From Antitrichia curtipendula (taxonomy: Eukaryota; Streptophyta; Bryopsida; Hypnales; Leucodontaceae): 64,000 nt of DNA. Below are positions 25,219 to 35,700 of this stretch, one piece after another. Position 1 is the stretch's first letter; the number at the start of each line of letters is the position of its first letter. The stretch is from contig OX579637.1 of NCBI GenBank assembly GCA_951230915.1, positions 3,968,001-4,032,000 of the forward strand, in the 5' to 3' direction. The position numbers were made by a program, and so were the translations under genes. A model generated the notes under the pieces. That model saw only the letters and a program-made list of their open reading frames with translations, was not told the DNA's origin and made no database searches.

Positions 25219-27165
25219 CTAACCTCTGAATCCTACTTTCTTCGCTTTCTTCAAACTGCTCCCCGATTGCGCAAGAGAGGTCCTCGCCCTGGTCTTTGGC
25301 ACTGGTGTGATCTTTCCGGCTGCTCGGGTTTGGATCTTCCGCTTCTTCGGTGGAGAGTCTTCCTCCTCATCCGTCTCCGTCGCGGATTCTGTCTCGAAAT
25401 CCTCCTTCTCGGATTCGAGAATCTCCATCTCCCGGATGGGCGAGTCTAAGTTGATTGGCTCGTCAGCAGTCTTTGGCGGAGATGGCCTCGCGGGAGTTTC
25501 CTCTTGCATGTGGATGAAGTCATCCGGGAAAGATTTCGCCGGATTCTCCATCGCCCCGATCTGGTGGAGCAAATTCTCCTTGATCTGCGTCCCTTCCGGT
25601 GTCTGACTCTGCACAGGCGTAGAGGTTCTGCCCTGCTCTGGAACACTCTGACTCTCTTCCGGATTCTTGGCTGGAGAATCCGTCCTCTGAGTTAGCCACT
25701 CCCGCTGCACAACTGGTTTTAGGAGCGAATGCAACCCTCCTGGTTGCGACAAAACCGGAATCCCCACGACCGGTTTTGTCGGAGTTTGGAGATACGGGTT
25801 GGTAGTGAGGTCCGCTTCCGGAAAGGTGGAGAAGTCCATCGTTCTGTCCGGATCGACGCGTGCCACCAGGGTCTGCATCTCCTAGAGTACCTTCTGCATC
25901 CGGGCCTCAAAATCCATGAGGCTCATCACCACCTTGGATCCGGTGATGTGTCCTCCCGTCACCAATTGGGCGTCGTAAAGTCTGGCTTTGTTGATGACGT
26001 CCGCTGGTTGTCCAATTTGGGTCTGGAGATTCCGGACCATCTGCATGGCGTCCTTCTCGTTCTTCTGTGCCGCCTCGCACTCTCCTTGTGCCCAGTTCCT
26101 CCGGCTTTCTGCCTCCTCCCGGCTTCTCTCCAGAATCCGGATTTGCTCGTCCTTCTGACGGATGACTTCCGGATTCGGTCTCCGTCTAATCTCCTCAATA
26201 ATTTCCGCGGGTGGCACGTTGAGCTCTGTCGCCACCTCCTCCATGAACTGGATGGCCTTGTGATGGAGGTTCCGAGCCTGGTGCATCCAGTTAAAGCCGA
26301 TGTCGAAGAACTCACGGAGGGGCGGCTTCCCTTCTTCCAAGACCTGGATGGGTTCCTCATGTTCCGTCTCGAGTTGCTTTCCTCGTGAACTCGGATCCGT
26401 CGACTTCCGCCTTGACTTCTTCCGCTCCAAGACTTCCTCTTCCGGATCATTCTCCTCTTCCGGTAGGGGCTCATCCTTCTCCAGCTCATCCGTCAAGTCA
26501 TACTTGACCAGCTCCAATCCAATGTTGTACACCAACAGCTCGTCCTGTGTCAACACATCTCCGTAATGGTAGATGTGGAAAAGGTAGGGGCTGATCGGGC
26601 TGTACTGGCTCTTGGATACGTGGTTTGCGAGCTTCGCTACCACCTGGGCTATGATACGTCCCCAATGCACCACCCGTTCTTCCAAAGCTCCAAAGATTGT
26701 GTTCGCCATCGTCACTGTGACCCGGGTACGCTTTTCCGGATACAGTATCGGGATCAGGAAGTTGAGCACCCGCCAATGGCGCTCATCCACGCAGTCACTG
26801 ATCGCGTACCCTTCCTTCACGTGAGGAGGGTTTCGGAACTTCCCGGTGGCGTACTTATCCGCCCGAGATGCGAACCCGTCTCCGAACTTCTGGAACGAGT
26901 AGACTTCCGCCCACACGTCCTCCGTCCACCCCTTGGGCTGTCCTCGCACCGTCAGCTCGTACTGGTTGGATGTCCCGTTGATCAGCTCCTGAATCAACTC
27001 CTCCCCTCTCAGATTCCAAGGCCTCTCGATCAGTCCGGCACACCCTAACCGTTTCAGATCTTGCTCTAACTCTTGTCGAGCGGTGGGGTCAGTTGGTATG
27101 GACGGACTGACCATCCAGGCAACCACCGACGCTCTCGCGGATCTCGCCGCACTACTTTCCGCCAT
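25219..27165 (-). pseudogene. Family T long ORF, copy b, nearly intact (one stop)
   Basis: The start ATG at 27165 (MAESSAARSARASVVAW) is chosen because copy c has the same MAESS start. The frame is open to a TAG at 25882-25884 and then continues without shift to 25219, giving about 648 codons in all. Residues about 30-200 form a conserved globular region (LKRLGCAGLIERPWNL; FRNPPHVKEGYAISDC; LNFLIPILYPEK; RVTVTMANTIFGAL; ISPYLFHIYHYGDVL). This resembles the 'putative plant transposon protein' domain known from Athila-like elements, from memory. An acidic linker, a long coiled coil (about residues 300-410) and a Ser/Pro-rich, basic tail follow. No nuclease, polymerase or zinc-knuckle motif is visible, so a Gag-like or DNA-binding structural role is a guess. 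The stop may be a former CAG. Confidence 0.75.
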
Positions 27166-27305
27166 GGGTGCACCAACCAAGTAACCCTAATCCGGCCTCA
27201 CCTCTCTCTATTCGTAAACGCACTCTCACCAGACTTTCTCTCAACTAGCTACGCGTGGAGGAGTTTGGAAACTCAAGAAGTGAAGAGAGACGGGGCGGTG
27301 GTGGC

Positions 27306-27315
27306 CTTTAAATAG
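27306..27315 (-). promoter_or_regulatory. TATA box of family T copy b
   Basis: CTATTTAAAG on the minus strand, about 140 bp before the MAESS start and about 295 bp inside the 5' edge. Copy c has CTATTTAAGG at the same relative place, and copy d has CTATATAAGG in a similar position, so the site is conserved within the family. Confidence 0.65.
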
Positions 27316-27614
27316 CCAAAACAGTATCGCCAGTTCCCGGATTGGAACAAGATTAGGATTCCGTTCCCGAGGCGCGTCCCCTAGCCTCGTAGGCCAGATC
27401 CCTATTCCGTAGCTGGCGGCGTTCCGGGTCATATCCGGAAACCCTAACTTGTCCGGAAAGGAAACTCGTTTCCGGATGAAGGCTTAGTTCAAACGTAAGC
27501 TCTTCCGGAAGACAACTATACTTTCTTAACTACAAAATTTCAAAATTTCTCTATCTATGCTATCTACTCTGCTCTAACTATACGGAAATTTGGTTTTCGT
27601 GTTGTGACAACCTG

Positions 27615-27965
27615 ATCAGAGTAGAGACGCTTAGATTTCGAGATTTACGTCCGTATTCGCTGTTTCTGGTGCTTGCATGGGATTTGTGCACTGTTGAGCA
27701 GTTATCATTGTGAAGAATGGCCTGTAAGGAAATCCCATATTTCTTGTAAGGTTGTGTAGTGTACGTTTTGCGATGCTGTTTGTGTATTCGCGGTTCTAAG
27801 GAATTCCTGGAAATGATATGACAGATGCACGTTGTATTGAATTTGTCTGCATTGAGGTAATTTGACATTGCAGATTACATTGTACACTCGCGGCACTGTC
27901 AATATCAATCCTGTGGTGTACCGACTTTTACGCCGCAAATTCTGGATAAAGGTTACGAACTCCAC
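27615..27965. other. Spacer between copy b and the right hairpin group
   Basis: No convincing frame. Together with 23820-24121 it would form one continuous host sequence if copy b were removed. Confidence 0.3.
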
Positions 27966-28492
27966 ATTAGCCTCGAGTCGAAGGTAATGTAGGTCTAGCC
28001 ATGAACCACCACCTTGTATCCTCGAGTCAAGGGTACGGTGAGGTTGTACATTGTAGTCGTTGAAATATATAGTTTGCTAGATTTACCTTCGGCATGAAGG
28101 TAATAAATGATGTTGTGAATATGCTGTATATTCGAGTCACCATATTCTTGAATAATAATCATGACACTGGAGATCAGGATCCTTGATAATCAATTTATGT
28201 TCCTCTGCTAATTTTACTTCGACTCGAGGCTAATTTCAAGACTCTTCTTCTATTTCTTCGGACACGGACGCTTCGGATAGTTTTCGACATGGTAATATTT
28301 TGGTTTAGTAATTATTCATTTGGAGATTTATGACATGATAATTTACCTTCGGCTCGAGGTAAACGTTATATGTTAATGATTTTGAATGACCTCCACTATG
28401 ATGTTGATATGTGTTTCTGTGAAATATAACTAGTTGGTATTCTAGTGTCCTTCCGTTGTAATGGGGAATTTACCTTTGATACGAAGGTAAGT
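27966..28492. repeat. Dispersed hairpins of TTACCTTCG..CGAAGGTAA type, right group
   Basis: Palindromes at 27966 (ATTAGCCTCGAGTCGAAGG), 28019, 28081 (TTTACCTTCGGCATGAAGG), 28209, 28340 (TTTACCTTCGGCTCGAGG) and 28467 (TTTACCTTTGATACGAAGG). Same class as at 17.2-19.65 kb. They sit directly upstream of DUF7869-type copy 2, as the 58-bp array does for copy 1. Confidence 0.85.
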
Positions 28493-28770
28493 CGGTGATG
28501 GCTTATTACTATAGTACTGATTATGTCGTCCAATTCCGTATCAAGTTTGTGAATCCTAATGTGTGGGCTAGAGGTGGTCGTACTTATTAATGTGGTGGCC
28601 GTGCTGGATGTGAGGATTGATGAGTGAAATGTGACTAAATTATGGATGTGTAGGAGCATTATAGGTGTCCATTAATATTTCGTACGCAGTCATTGTTTGC
28701 CTCAGAATGAAAATTGATGTGAATGCTGTCTTATTATATTCGGTGTGTCCACCACTATTTCTTCAAGTGA

Positions 28771-31700
28771 TTCAAATTGGCCATGGAAATGTTGTTTTCG
28801 CCCTTGGTACCTCAGCTGTGAACAAGTACATTTTCTTGGTTGTCCGTTCCAGTCGCTATCAGGTACTGTCGTGTCGAAGGTAAATACCATGAAGCCGTCA
28901 TTATACCTTGGCTTCCCATGACTTGTGCTTGTTTTTGTAATCGTAGGATGGACATTCATGGTCCCGACGATTTTGCTATCCCTATTCTAATTTTGGCCCC
29001 GGATGTCGCTGATTGTGATGGCATCCCTCGTTTGTCTTGGAACACAAAAGCTGTTACTTTGCGTAACAAAGCTCGAAATGATGCCGCAAAGGATATCTGT
29101 CGTAGCGTTGATGCCGATCTCGTCATCGACAGTGACGGGAAGCCCCTTGGTGACGATCGAGTCAATGTTCAAATTGCAAAATCTCTATGTGAGATGGAGG
29201 TTCCATCAGGTTGGATGTGGTCGATGCATTTTTGGCACATTGCGCAAGTATTTTTAAACGATGTTAGCCTCTATGATCATCAACAGACAGATTTGTACAA
29301 CACTGCTGTGAATGCTTCAAACCGTCATGCACGAGTGGGAGTGCGCTCTTATGAGAGTTCTCCAGAGAGGAGGGAGCTTGATCTACCTCCTAAAAAAGAA
29401 ACCCTTCTCACTACCCAATCAATTATTGGAGTGTCCATTGTGTCTTGTTGCTATAAGAACTGCTTACAGCATTTCCCCCGTAGCGAAATTCAGGCAATTC
29501 GTTCTGAATTGCATGTAACTGGAGGAGTGTATGTCCGCAAGCAATGCCTTCTTGAAGCGCATAGGCAAAAGCACAAAGACCAGACAAGGAAGGAATGGAT
29601 AACATTGAAGAGTATTGATGTTTGCCTCCCTACCTGGTGGAACATCCACGAGATATCAAAAGCGACCTTCTACAGGTTGAAGCACATGGCCAATGATGGG
29701 AAGGTAGTAGAGTCGCATGGGAATTTGGGGTCTAAGAAGTCATGCACATAGACTGCGCAAGCCACCGCCACACTTCGGGCTTTGGTTGTAGGGCAAGCAA
29801 ACAAAATGCCACACAAAACAAGAACATTAGCTTCAAGAGAGAAAGTGCCCGTAATGGTTTTGTCCTCTGCGTTTTGTTGGAGTGACCAACTACCAAAAAT
29901 CAATGAAGCCAATGCCAAGTTTGATTTGCCGCCGATTTCTTCCAGTGGGTTGAGTGGCATTCGACGTGCTTCTTTTCCTGAATATTCTGCAAAGGCTCGT
30001 GGGGACACTTTTGCAAGGTGTGGTCTCTGCGATACTTACAAGCAGTTGAAGAATGCTTGCACTCCATTGTCTACAGCACAGGGCAAGTGGGACAGAATTT
30101 TGAACACCCATCTTTGTGGACAAAAGGCCCATAGAGTATTGTACTATTCAAATCGATATGTGTTGGAGGAGTTCCCTGAAAAAATGTTGTGCATCATCCA
30201 CGATAAAATGGATCACTCGAAGACTGCTTCTCCGCACTTCTCTCACAAGACCAAGGCAACAGATTCATACATGAAATTGCCAGTTGCTGTCACCGACATG
30301 ATTGCTCATGGTCATGGCGACATTCGATATGTGCACTATGGGCTGGACATTTTTCCTACAGACTCAAACCATACCGTTAAATCTATTGCAAGGTTGTTGC
30401 GTGATCTTGAAGGAGTTCCGAAGAATTCATCCCGCATTCTGTTTTCTACGAAGGACAACCAATCTCCTTTATCCTAGGTGGTATAAGAAGGCTCAAATAT
30501 ATGTTTGGACTCCCTTCTTCCTCCTCCACAGGAACCAATCGCTCATTGTCCTTTGCCGCCTATATTGACTTTACAGCTAGACAATGCGTCCGGGGACAAC
30601 AAGAACCGATGGGTTTTTGCTTTTTGTTCTTTACTTGTATTCAAAGGCATTTTTCGTGAGATATACATCAACTTCCTCATTGTTGGGCATACTCATGAAG
30701 ATATGGACGCTCTCTTTGGTTGATGGAGCACGATATTGAAGATGAAAGACTACGAAACACTTCCTAGGCTTATGAAATCCTTCATGGATTGTGAAAGTCA
30801 TCCCGTCATTCCTCACTTCATCAAGGAAGTTCCTGATTTTAAGCTATTTGTGTAGGGGTACTTGGGTACAGGTGGAGACTTCTTGGAAGGTCATTCTACG
30901 TCCCAACAGTTCAAATTTTACATGGATTCAAGTGGATGGCCTTTGATGGAGTACAAGAATTTGTGTATGGACAAGGACTGGTTGCCAGAGCACGATAGTG
31001 GGATTCGGTTGTGGTCTGAGACAGAAGACGGTCGTCCCAAAGTGCCAAGCGGAAGTCCAACACCTTTGGCTCCACAACAAATGCGGGCAGTAGGTGAAAT
31101 CAAGAAGGGTTTGGATGGTTTTATTTCACACTGGAGCAGAATGGCGAATATCGAAGAGTCTGGAGAGTTCAGGCTTCTAAATGGTCCCATAAAAGAGTAT
31201 TGGAAGGGTGTGAGGGCGGCTTTAGATGAACCTCTAGTGGTTCGTGAGACGTTGAAAGATGGATTTTGGCCGGCTTCTAGGATCACCGAAGAACCGGAGG
31301 ACCGAATGCGAGAAGATGGTACAGTGCGTGAAGAATTTGCTCATGATAGACCTTTTGTTGGGCGTAGGCGCAACCGTCCTAGACCTTCATTTCGTATTGA
31401 TAAGGATTTGTTTGTGGGATATTTTGTCGTTGTGCGACCCGCTGATGATGATCCAAAGCCCTTCGGGCTTGCTAGAGTACTTACAAATCCGAATCCGGAT
31501 CCGGGACATATGCATTTGATCCAAATTCAGTACTGGACACCTACATCAGGTCGTTTCATTGACTTGGATACGTATGCTAGGTGGGACACAAAAGCAGGGA
31601 ATGTGTTGCGTATGGATCGTATAATCCCTCCTTGTTGGTCAAACATGGACTGTATCATGACGGCATTCAAGCCACGTGGAAAGAAAGTGGTCGACGATAG

Positions 31701-31821
31701 TCCTCAAGTGATTTCGAGAGTTACTATTCCGAAGGCACAAATGAACATCATCAAATCATCAGTGGCAAACTTTATGCCAAATTGCAATAACGATGACGTC
31801 TTGGATGAAGAGAAAGAGTAG
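28771..31821 (+). pseudogene. DUF7869-type (RNase H-like) transposase, copy 2, decayed
   Basis: A putative exon at about 28771-28860 ends at a GTACTG donor; the main frame follows the acceptor TCGTAG at 28946 with ATG 28948. Open stretches are 28948-29751, 29752-30477, 30505-30723 and 30862-31821. Shared with copy 1: a Cys cluster (CCYKNC), the CGLC pair, HDKMDH (about 30198), QLDNASGDNKN (about 30577), GHTHEDMDALFG (about 30687), and a C-terminal barrel-like part (GYFVVVRPADDDPKPFGLAR). The stop at 30721 lies where copy 1 has Arg (CGA to TGA). A further stop at 29749 lies three codons away from the stop of copy 1, so the two copies decayed independently. One frame change lies near 30470. About 900 codons in the intact state is my estimate. 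Confidence 0.75.
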
Positions 31822-32728
31822 TTTGTAGTTGTATTAGAAGAGTATTATTTTTAGATCTTTGATTCTATACGCTTTTGCATTTAGATATTTTGGATTTAGG
31901 GCAGTTGTATGTTGTATTGTTTTTATCATAATGTAGCGATGATGTAACATACTTGATTTCTATTAATAGTATTTGTTCACCTTCTCTTTGCATTTTCATG
32001 TAGAGCATTTACATATGTTTCCCTACTTTTATCTTGTAAAAGGTTTGTGATGGAAAGTGTCATATTACAATCATTTAGAGTAAGGATTTGGCACAAGCCA
32101 GTCTCAATTTAATGAAATGCTTCACTTCATAACTTTTTAGTCTCTTTTATTTCTATATCTATTACGAAATAAAAATAAATAGAATGTTTGTTGAAGGATG
32201 TAGCTTCTCTTTTTAGAACTATGGAAATGTATTAAATCACAATTTATTTTATGTGAGTATCAATTTATTGAAGAGTCTCATTTTAATAAACACTAATTGT
32301 ACTCTAAATATAGAATGCATTAAAATGAGACCCGAACTTGTCTCATTTTAATGAATAAGGCCTTGAAATATGAAGCATGTGGTAATCCTATTTAGTTCAC
32401 TAGTGCACTTGAGATACAATCATGCATGATAATGATAATACAGTGTTAAATAAAAAGGCAGTACGCATACAATCGTCATTATGATAACAAAAATATTTAT
32501 AAATTTCATGCATTGCAATGTGTAGCAAGCCAGCAACAATACAATTAACTTATACTTCCATCACTTGCAAACCTCTACACTGATTACCTAAAGAATCTCA
32601 GCCATCATCTTCAAACTTCCATTTAAGTACTCAAACAGTCTTTTGGTTCTACCTCATTTGTTAATGCCCCCATTCCACTATTCAAACGACTTGACTTCAT
32701 GGGTTGACATATTTGTCCAATGAGCATC
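31822..32728. other. AT-rich 3' flank with a recurring GTCTCATTTTAATGAA word
   Basis: The word recurs near 32100, 32274 and 32340 on the plus strand and, inverted, near 62325. No inverted terminal repeat of transposase copy 2 could be fixed here and no gene is seen. Confidence 0.4.
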
Positions 32729-35700
32729 TCAAATGCACACATCATCGTCTGCCGGTGTTTCATTGCAATCACTATCATAGTCCATTTCTTCATCTTTCCC
32801 TCCAGAATCCTCTTCATCATTGTTATGCTGTGAAGATTGATGTCCATCAACCTCTGAATTTTCATTTTGAAGCTCCGTGGCTGCTCTTCCTCTTTTCCGA
32901 TTCTTGCTTACTATCTTCTTGCGTCTCATTGTTGCAGGGTCCTCAGCATCTGAATTTATAGTTGGGCCTCTTAGAACTCTTAACTAAACAAACGCCGGTA
33001 TTGTCCTAGTGGATCCTAGATTGTATGTTTCAAGAAATGGTGCTATAACCACTTTGGGATCTTTTGCTCCAATTCCACGAGAAATACGTTGAGGTGGTCT
33101 AGACGATGATGTTCCAACTGTTTTTTTGCCTCTACGAGCACCACGACGAGGCAATGCATATTTACCACTTGCCATTGGACGAAGGGCTTGAGGAGGCCTA
33201 CCTTTACTAGTAGTATGAGAAATATTTTGCGCCGTGACTCGAGTATTTTCCACTGAGCCTAACTAATCATCAACTTGTCTGGAGGAAGGAGGGGAAGATC
33301 GCCTCGCAAAAGAGTTTTGAGAACATTGTGTTGATGAGCCCCTCCCACGAGGGACTACAACAAAAGTCTGTTGCGAGGTGGGAGTGCGACTACCTTGCGT
33401 TTGACGTGGAACATTTTCTTCTTCTATACGTATACGTGAAGGGTCAAAATGCATTGCATCATCAACCTTCATTTCATACGTTAGAACTTTGCGGGACACT
33501 TGTATAACCTCCACATTTTTACCATGGTGCCCTACTACAGTTTCCAAGCCTTTGCTATTACCTTCATCTTTGGTAACACCATTGTGTCTTAGAGGAGGAA
33601 TGACGTCATTTTCAGTAAAAATGAAAGGATCATCAGTGCCACCATATGTTGCGTTAACATTTTTTGTCTCTGAAGGACAGAATACAGCTTCGCCAACCGC
33701 AACGCCTTCGTTTTGCACCAAAATAGATGTGGACTCATGGTGGGGATTACAATCCCATGGTCCCCAACGTCCAGGATTAGCGTCACCCACATCAATGTCG
33801 TCTTCATCAAGGCCATTTCCGTAGTACTCTCGAGCTTCTTCAGAGCGATCCACACCTTCCCTCCACAATTCCATATTGCCTCGAACATCTGAGGTACTCG
33901 ATTCACTTCAATGTCGTCATCTTCTTTGTCTGCTACTTTCATTGCATCAAATTTACAACTGGGTTTCTTGCACGTGCAGTCTAGGCATAAGTATTTTTAA
34001 CACAAAAATGTGGTAAGATGACACGAGCTATTGTCCCAGGGAATTCTAGTATGTTATTTCAAGCTTTGGATATCTAGTATCACTTCCCAAACACCCAAGC
34101 AATCCGTACAATCTATTGCTATCTTTCGGAACTCCTATTTTCCGAATGTAATCCAGATCTGTCCTCTTCCGGATTCCGATTCCGACTCTCTAAGTAACTG
34201 GTTTTAGATATCCATGTTTTACCCTCAGGGGGTCTACTATTGATCTTTCCGAGGGGTAGGAACTCACCACTCTTGACTCTCACACTCTCTATTCTTATCA
34301 AACAAACCAAAACCTACCACCAAAAATTTATTTTATAATAGTAATAGAAGAAATCCGTACCCTCACAACCTTCTGAATGGCCTATCCGGAAAGTAGGTCA
34401 CACAAAGCCGTGTTAGGTCCTCTTTACTACAACAATGGATCAAGACTTATCGGATGTAAGTGCTAATTTCCTAGCTGTTGACTGCTCCAGAGGTTGGCAG
34501 ACCTTCCGATGGCTGGATATATTCCTCTGGCGGTTGCTTATCTCCGCACAAAATCCTCCTTGGACTCCCGGATTCGCATCCATATCCTTTCCGGGCTTCC
34601 AACGGATCACCGTTCCGGCAATTTAAAGACACCACACATAGCTCCTCACATCACTAGTCTAAACTCTTCCATAAATATGCACTCAGACTAATCCGTCGGC
34701 CAAGGAATCCGAACTCCCCCTTGCACACCCTCACTTACAAACCAGCATACAAGTGAAAATAAACGCAATACGCAAGAAAATGATAAAATTGATCTCCAGG
34801 ATGCTTCAATTAAATGACAAGGAAAGGGAATGACAAGCCAGCAAGCCAGCCCGTCCTTAAAAACCAACCAAAAGCGGCCAAATGCCTAACACAAAATCCG
34901 GCCAACGGTCCAACTAACTGTTCCAGGCAAATTGGAAAGCCATTAACATCCAAAAAGTTTGGAAGCTCGGGTATCTCTAAAATTCCGGAACTTCCTAAAT
35001 TTTCGGAAATCCCTAAAATTTCGAAACTCAACTAATTCCGGAAGTTCCTAAAATTCCAGAATGTTTCGGATTTCGGATCCATCTTTCACCTGGATCCTTA
35101 ACATCCATAACAGTTCTAGGATTCCAAAAACTGACTATTGTAAGGTTATTCCTAACTGATCCGTAATGTCTCTATTTTACCAAAAAAATTGAAAGATTTG
35201 ACTCTATCCTAATCTTATTCTAATCTATTCCTACACTTTACAAGTTTTTGTACTTTGACAAGGTTCGTCTAAAGGGATGGGGCCAAGAGCATCTGAATCA
35301 GAATCCTCTGAACACCAGCGGATGTTCTCATCGTAGAAGCGAGCTAGATTGGCCCTTGGCTTTTCACAAAGAACATGACCATTGGTATAGATGTATACCA
35401 AAGATTCTGCCTTTTCTACTACGAGGCGATTCCTGCTCTTGCTGTGAACAAAGGAATACATACTCCAGTTTCGTTCACATGATGATGCCGAACATATGAG
35501 GGATAAAACACGTACAGCCACTTTCTACAATGCCGTGTCTCCAACCTTGTGTTATCATTGGTGGGCTTGCATATTGTTTTTTCGGATGTCAGATGACTCC
35601 CCGGGGCTATACGGTCCACTATGCTCTTCGTATTGCGTTAGTTCTACCATGCAATTATCAAAGCACACGCCCGCCGGCTCTTCCAATAAGCGGATGACAC

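Larger units (their letters stand above)
24127..27609 (-). mobile_element. Family T element, copy b, complete (3,483 bp, 5-bp target duplication)
   Basis: On the minus strand the element begins TGTCACAACACGAAAACC (27609 downward) and ends CGCGTACGACA (24127). It is flanked on both sides by the same 5 bp: ACCTG at 24122-24126 and ACCTG at 27610-27614 on the plus strand. Inside are a TATA box, one long ORF and a 3' region of about 1 kb with the palindrome CACAATTGTG and the phrase ATCGTCCCAGGGACTC. A search by eye for the 5' end sequence within the 3' region, and the reverse, found no long terminal repeat. The TG..CA ends and 5-bp duplication are typical of LTR retrotransposon integration, so the whole unit could itself be a solo LTR. 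Confidence 0.85.

Noticed and set aside
25729..27048. Plus-strand ORFs of up to 219 codons opposite the family T gene
   Set aside because: They mirror the conserved minus-strand ORF; conservation between copies follows the minus-strand frame.
24127..27609. Standard LTR retrotransposon with paired LTRs
   Set aside because: Comparison of the first and last about 1 kb by eye shows no repeated terminal block, and there is no gag-pol. A solo-LTR interpretation stays open.
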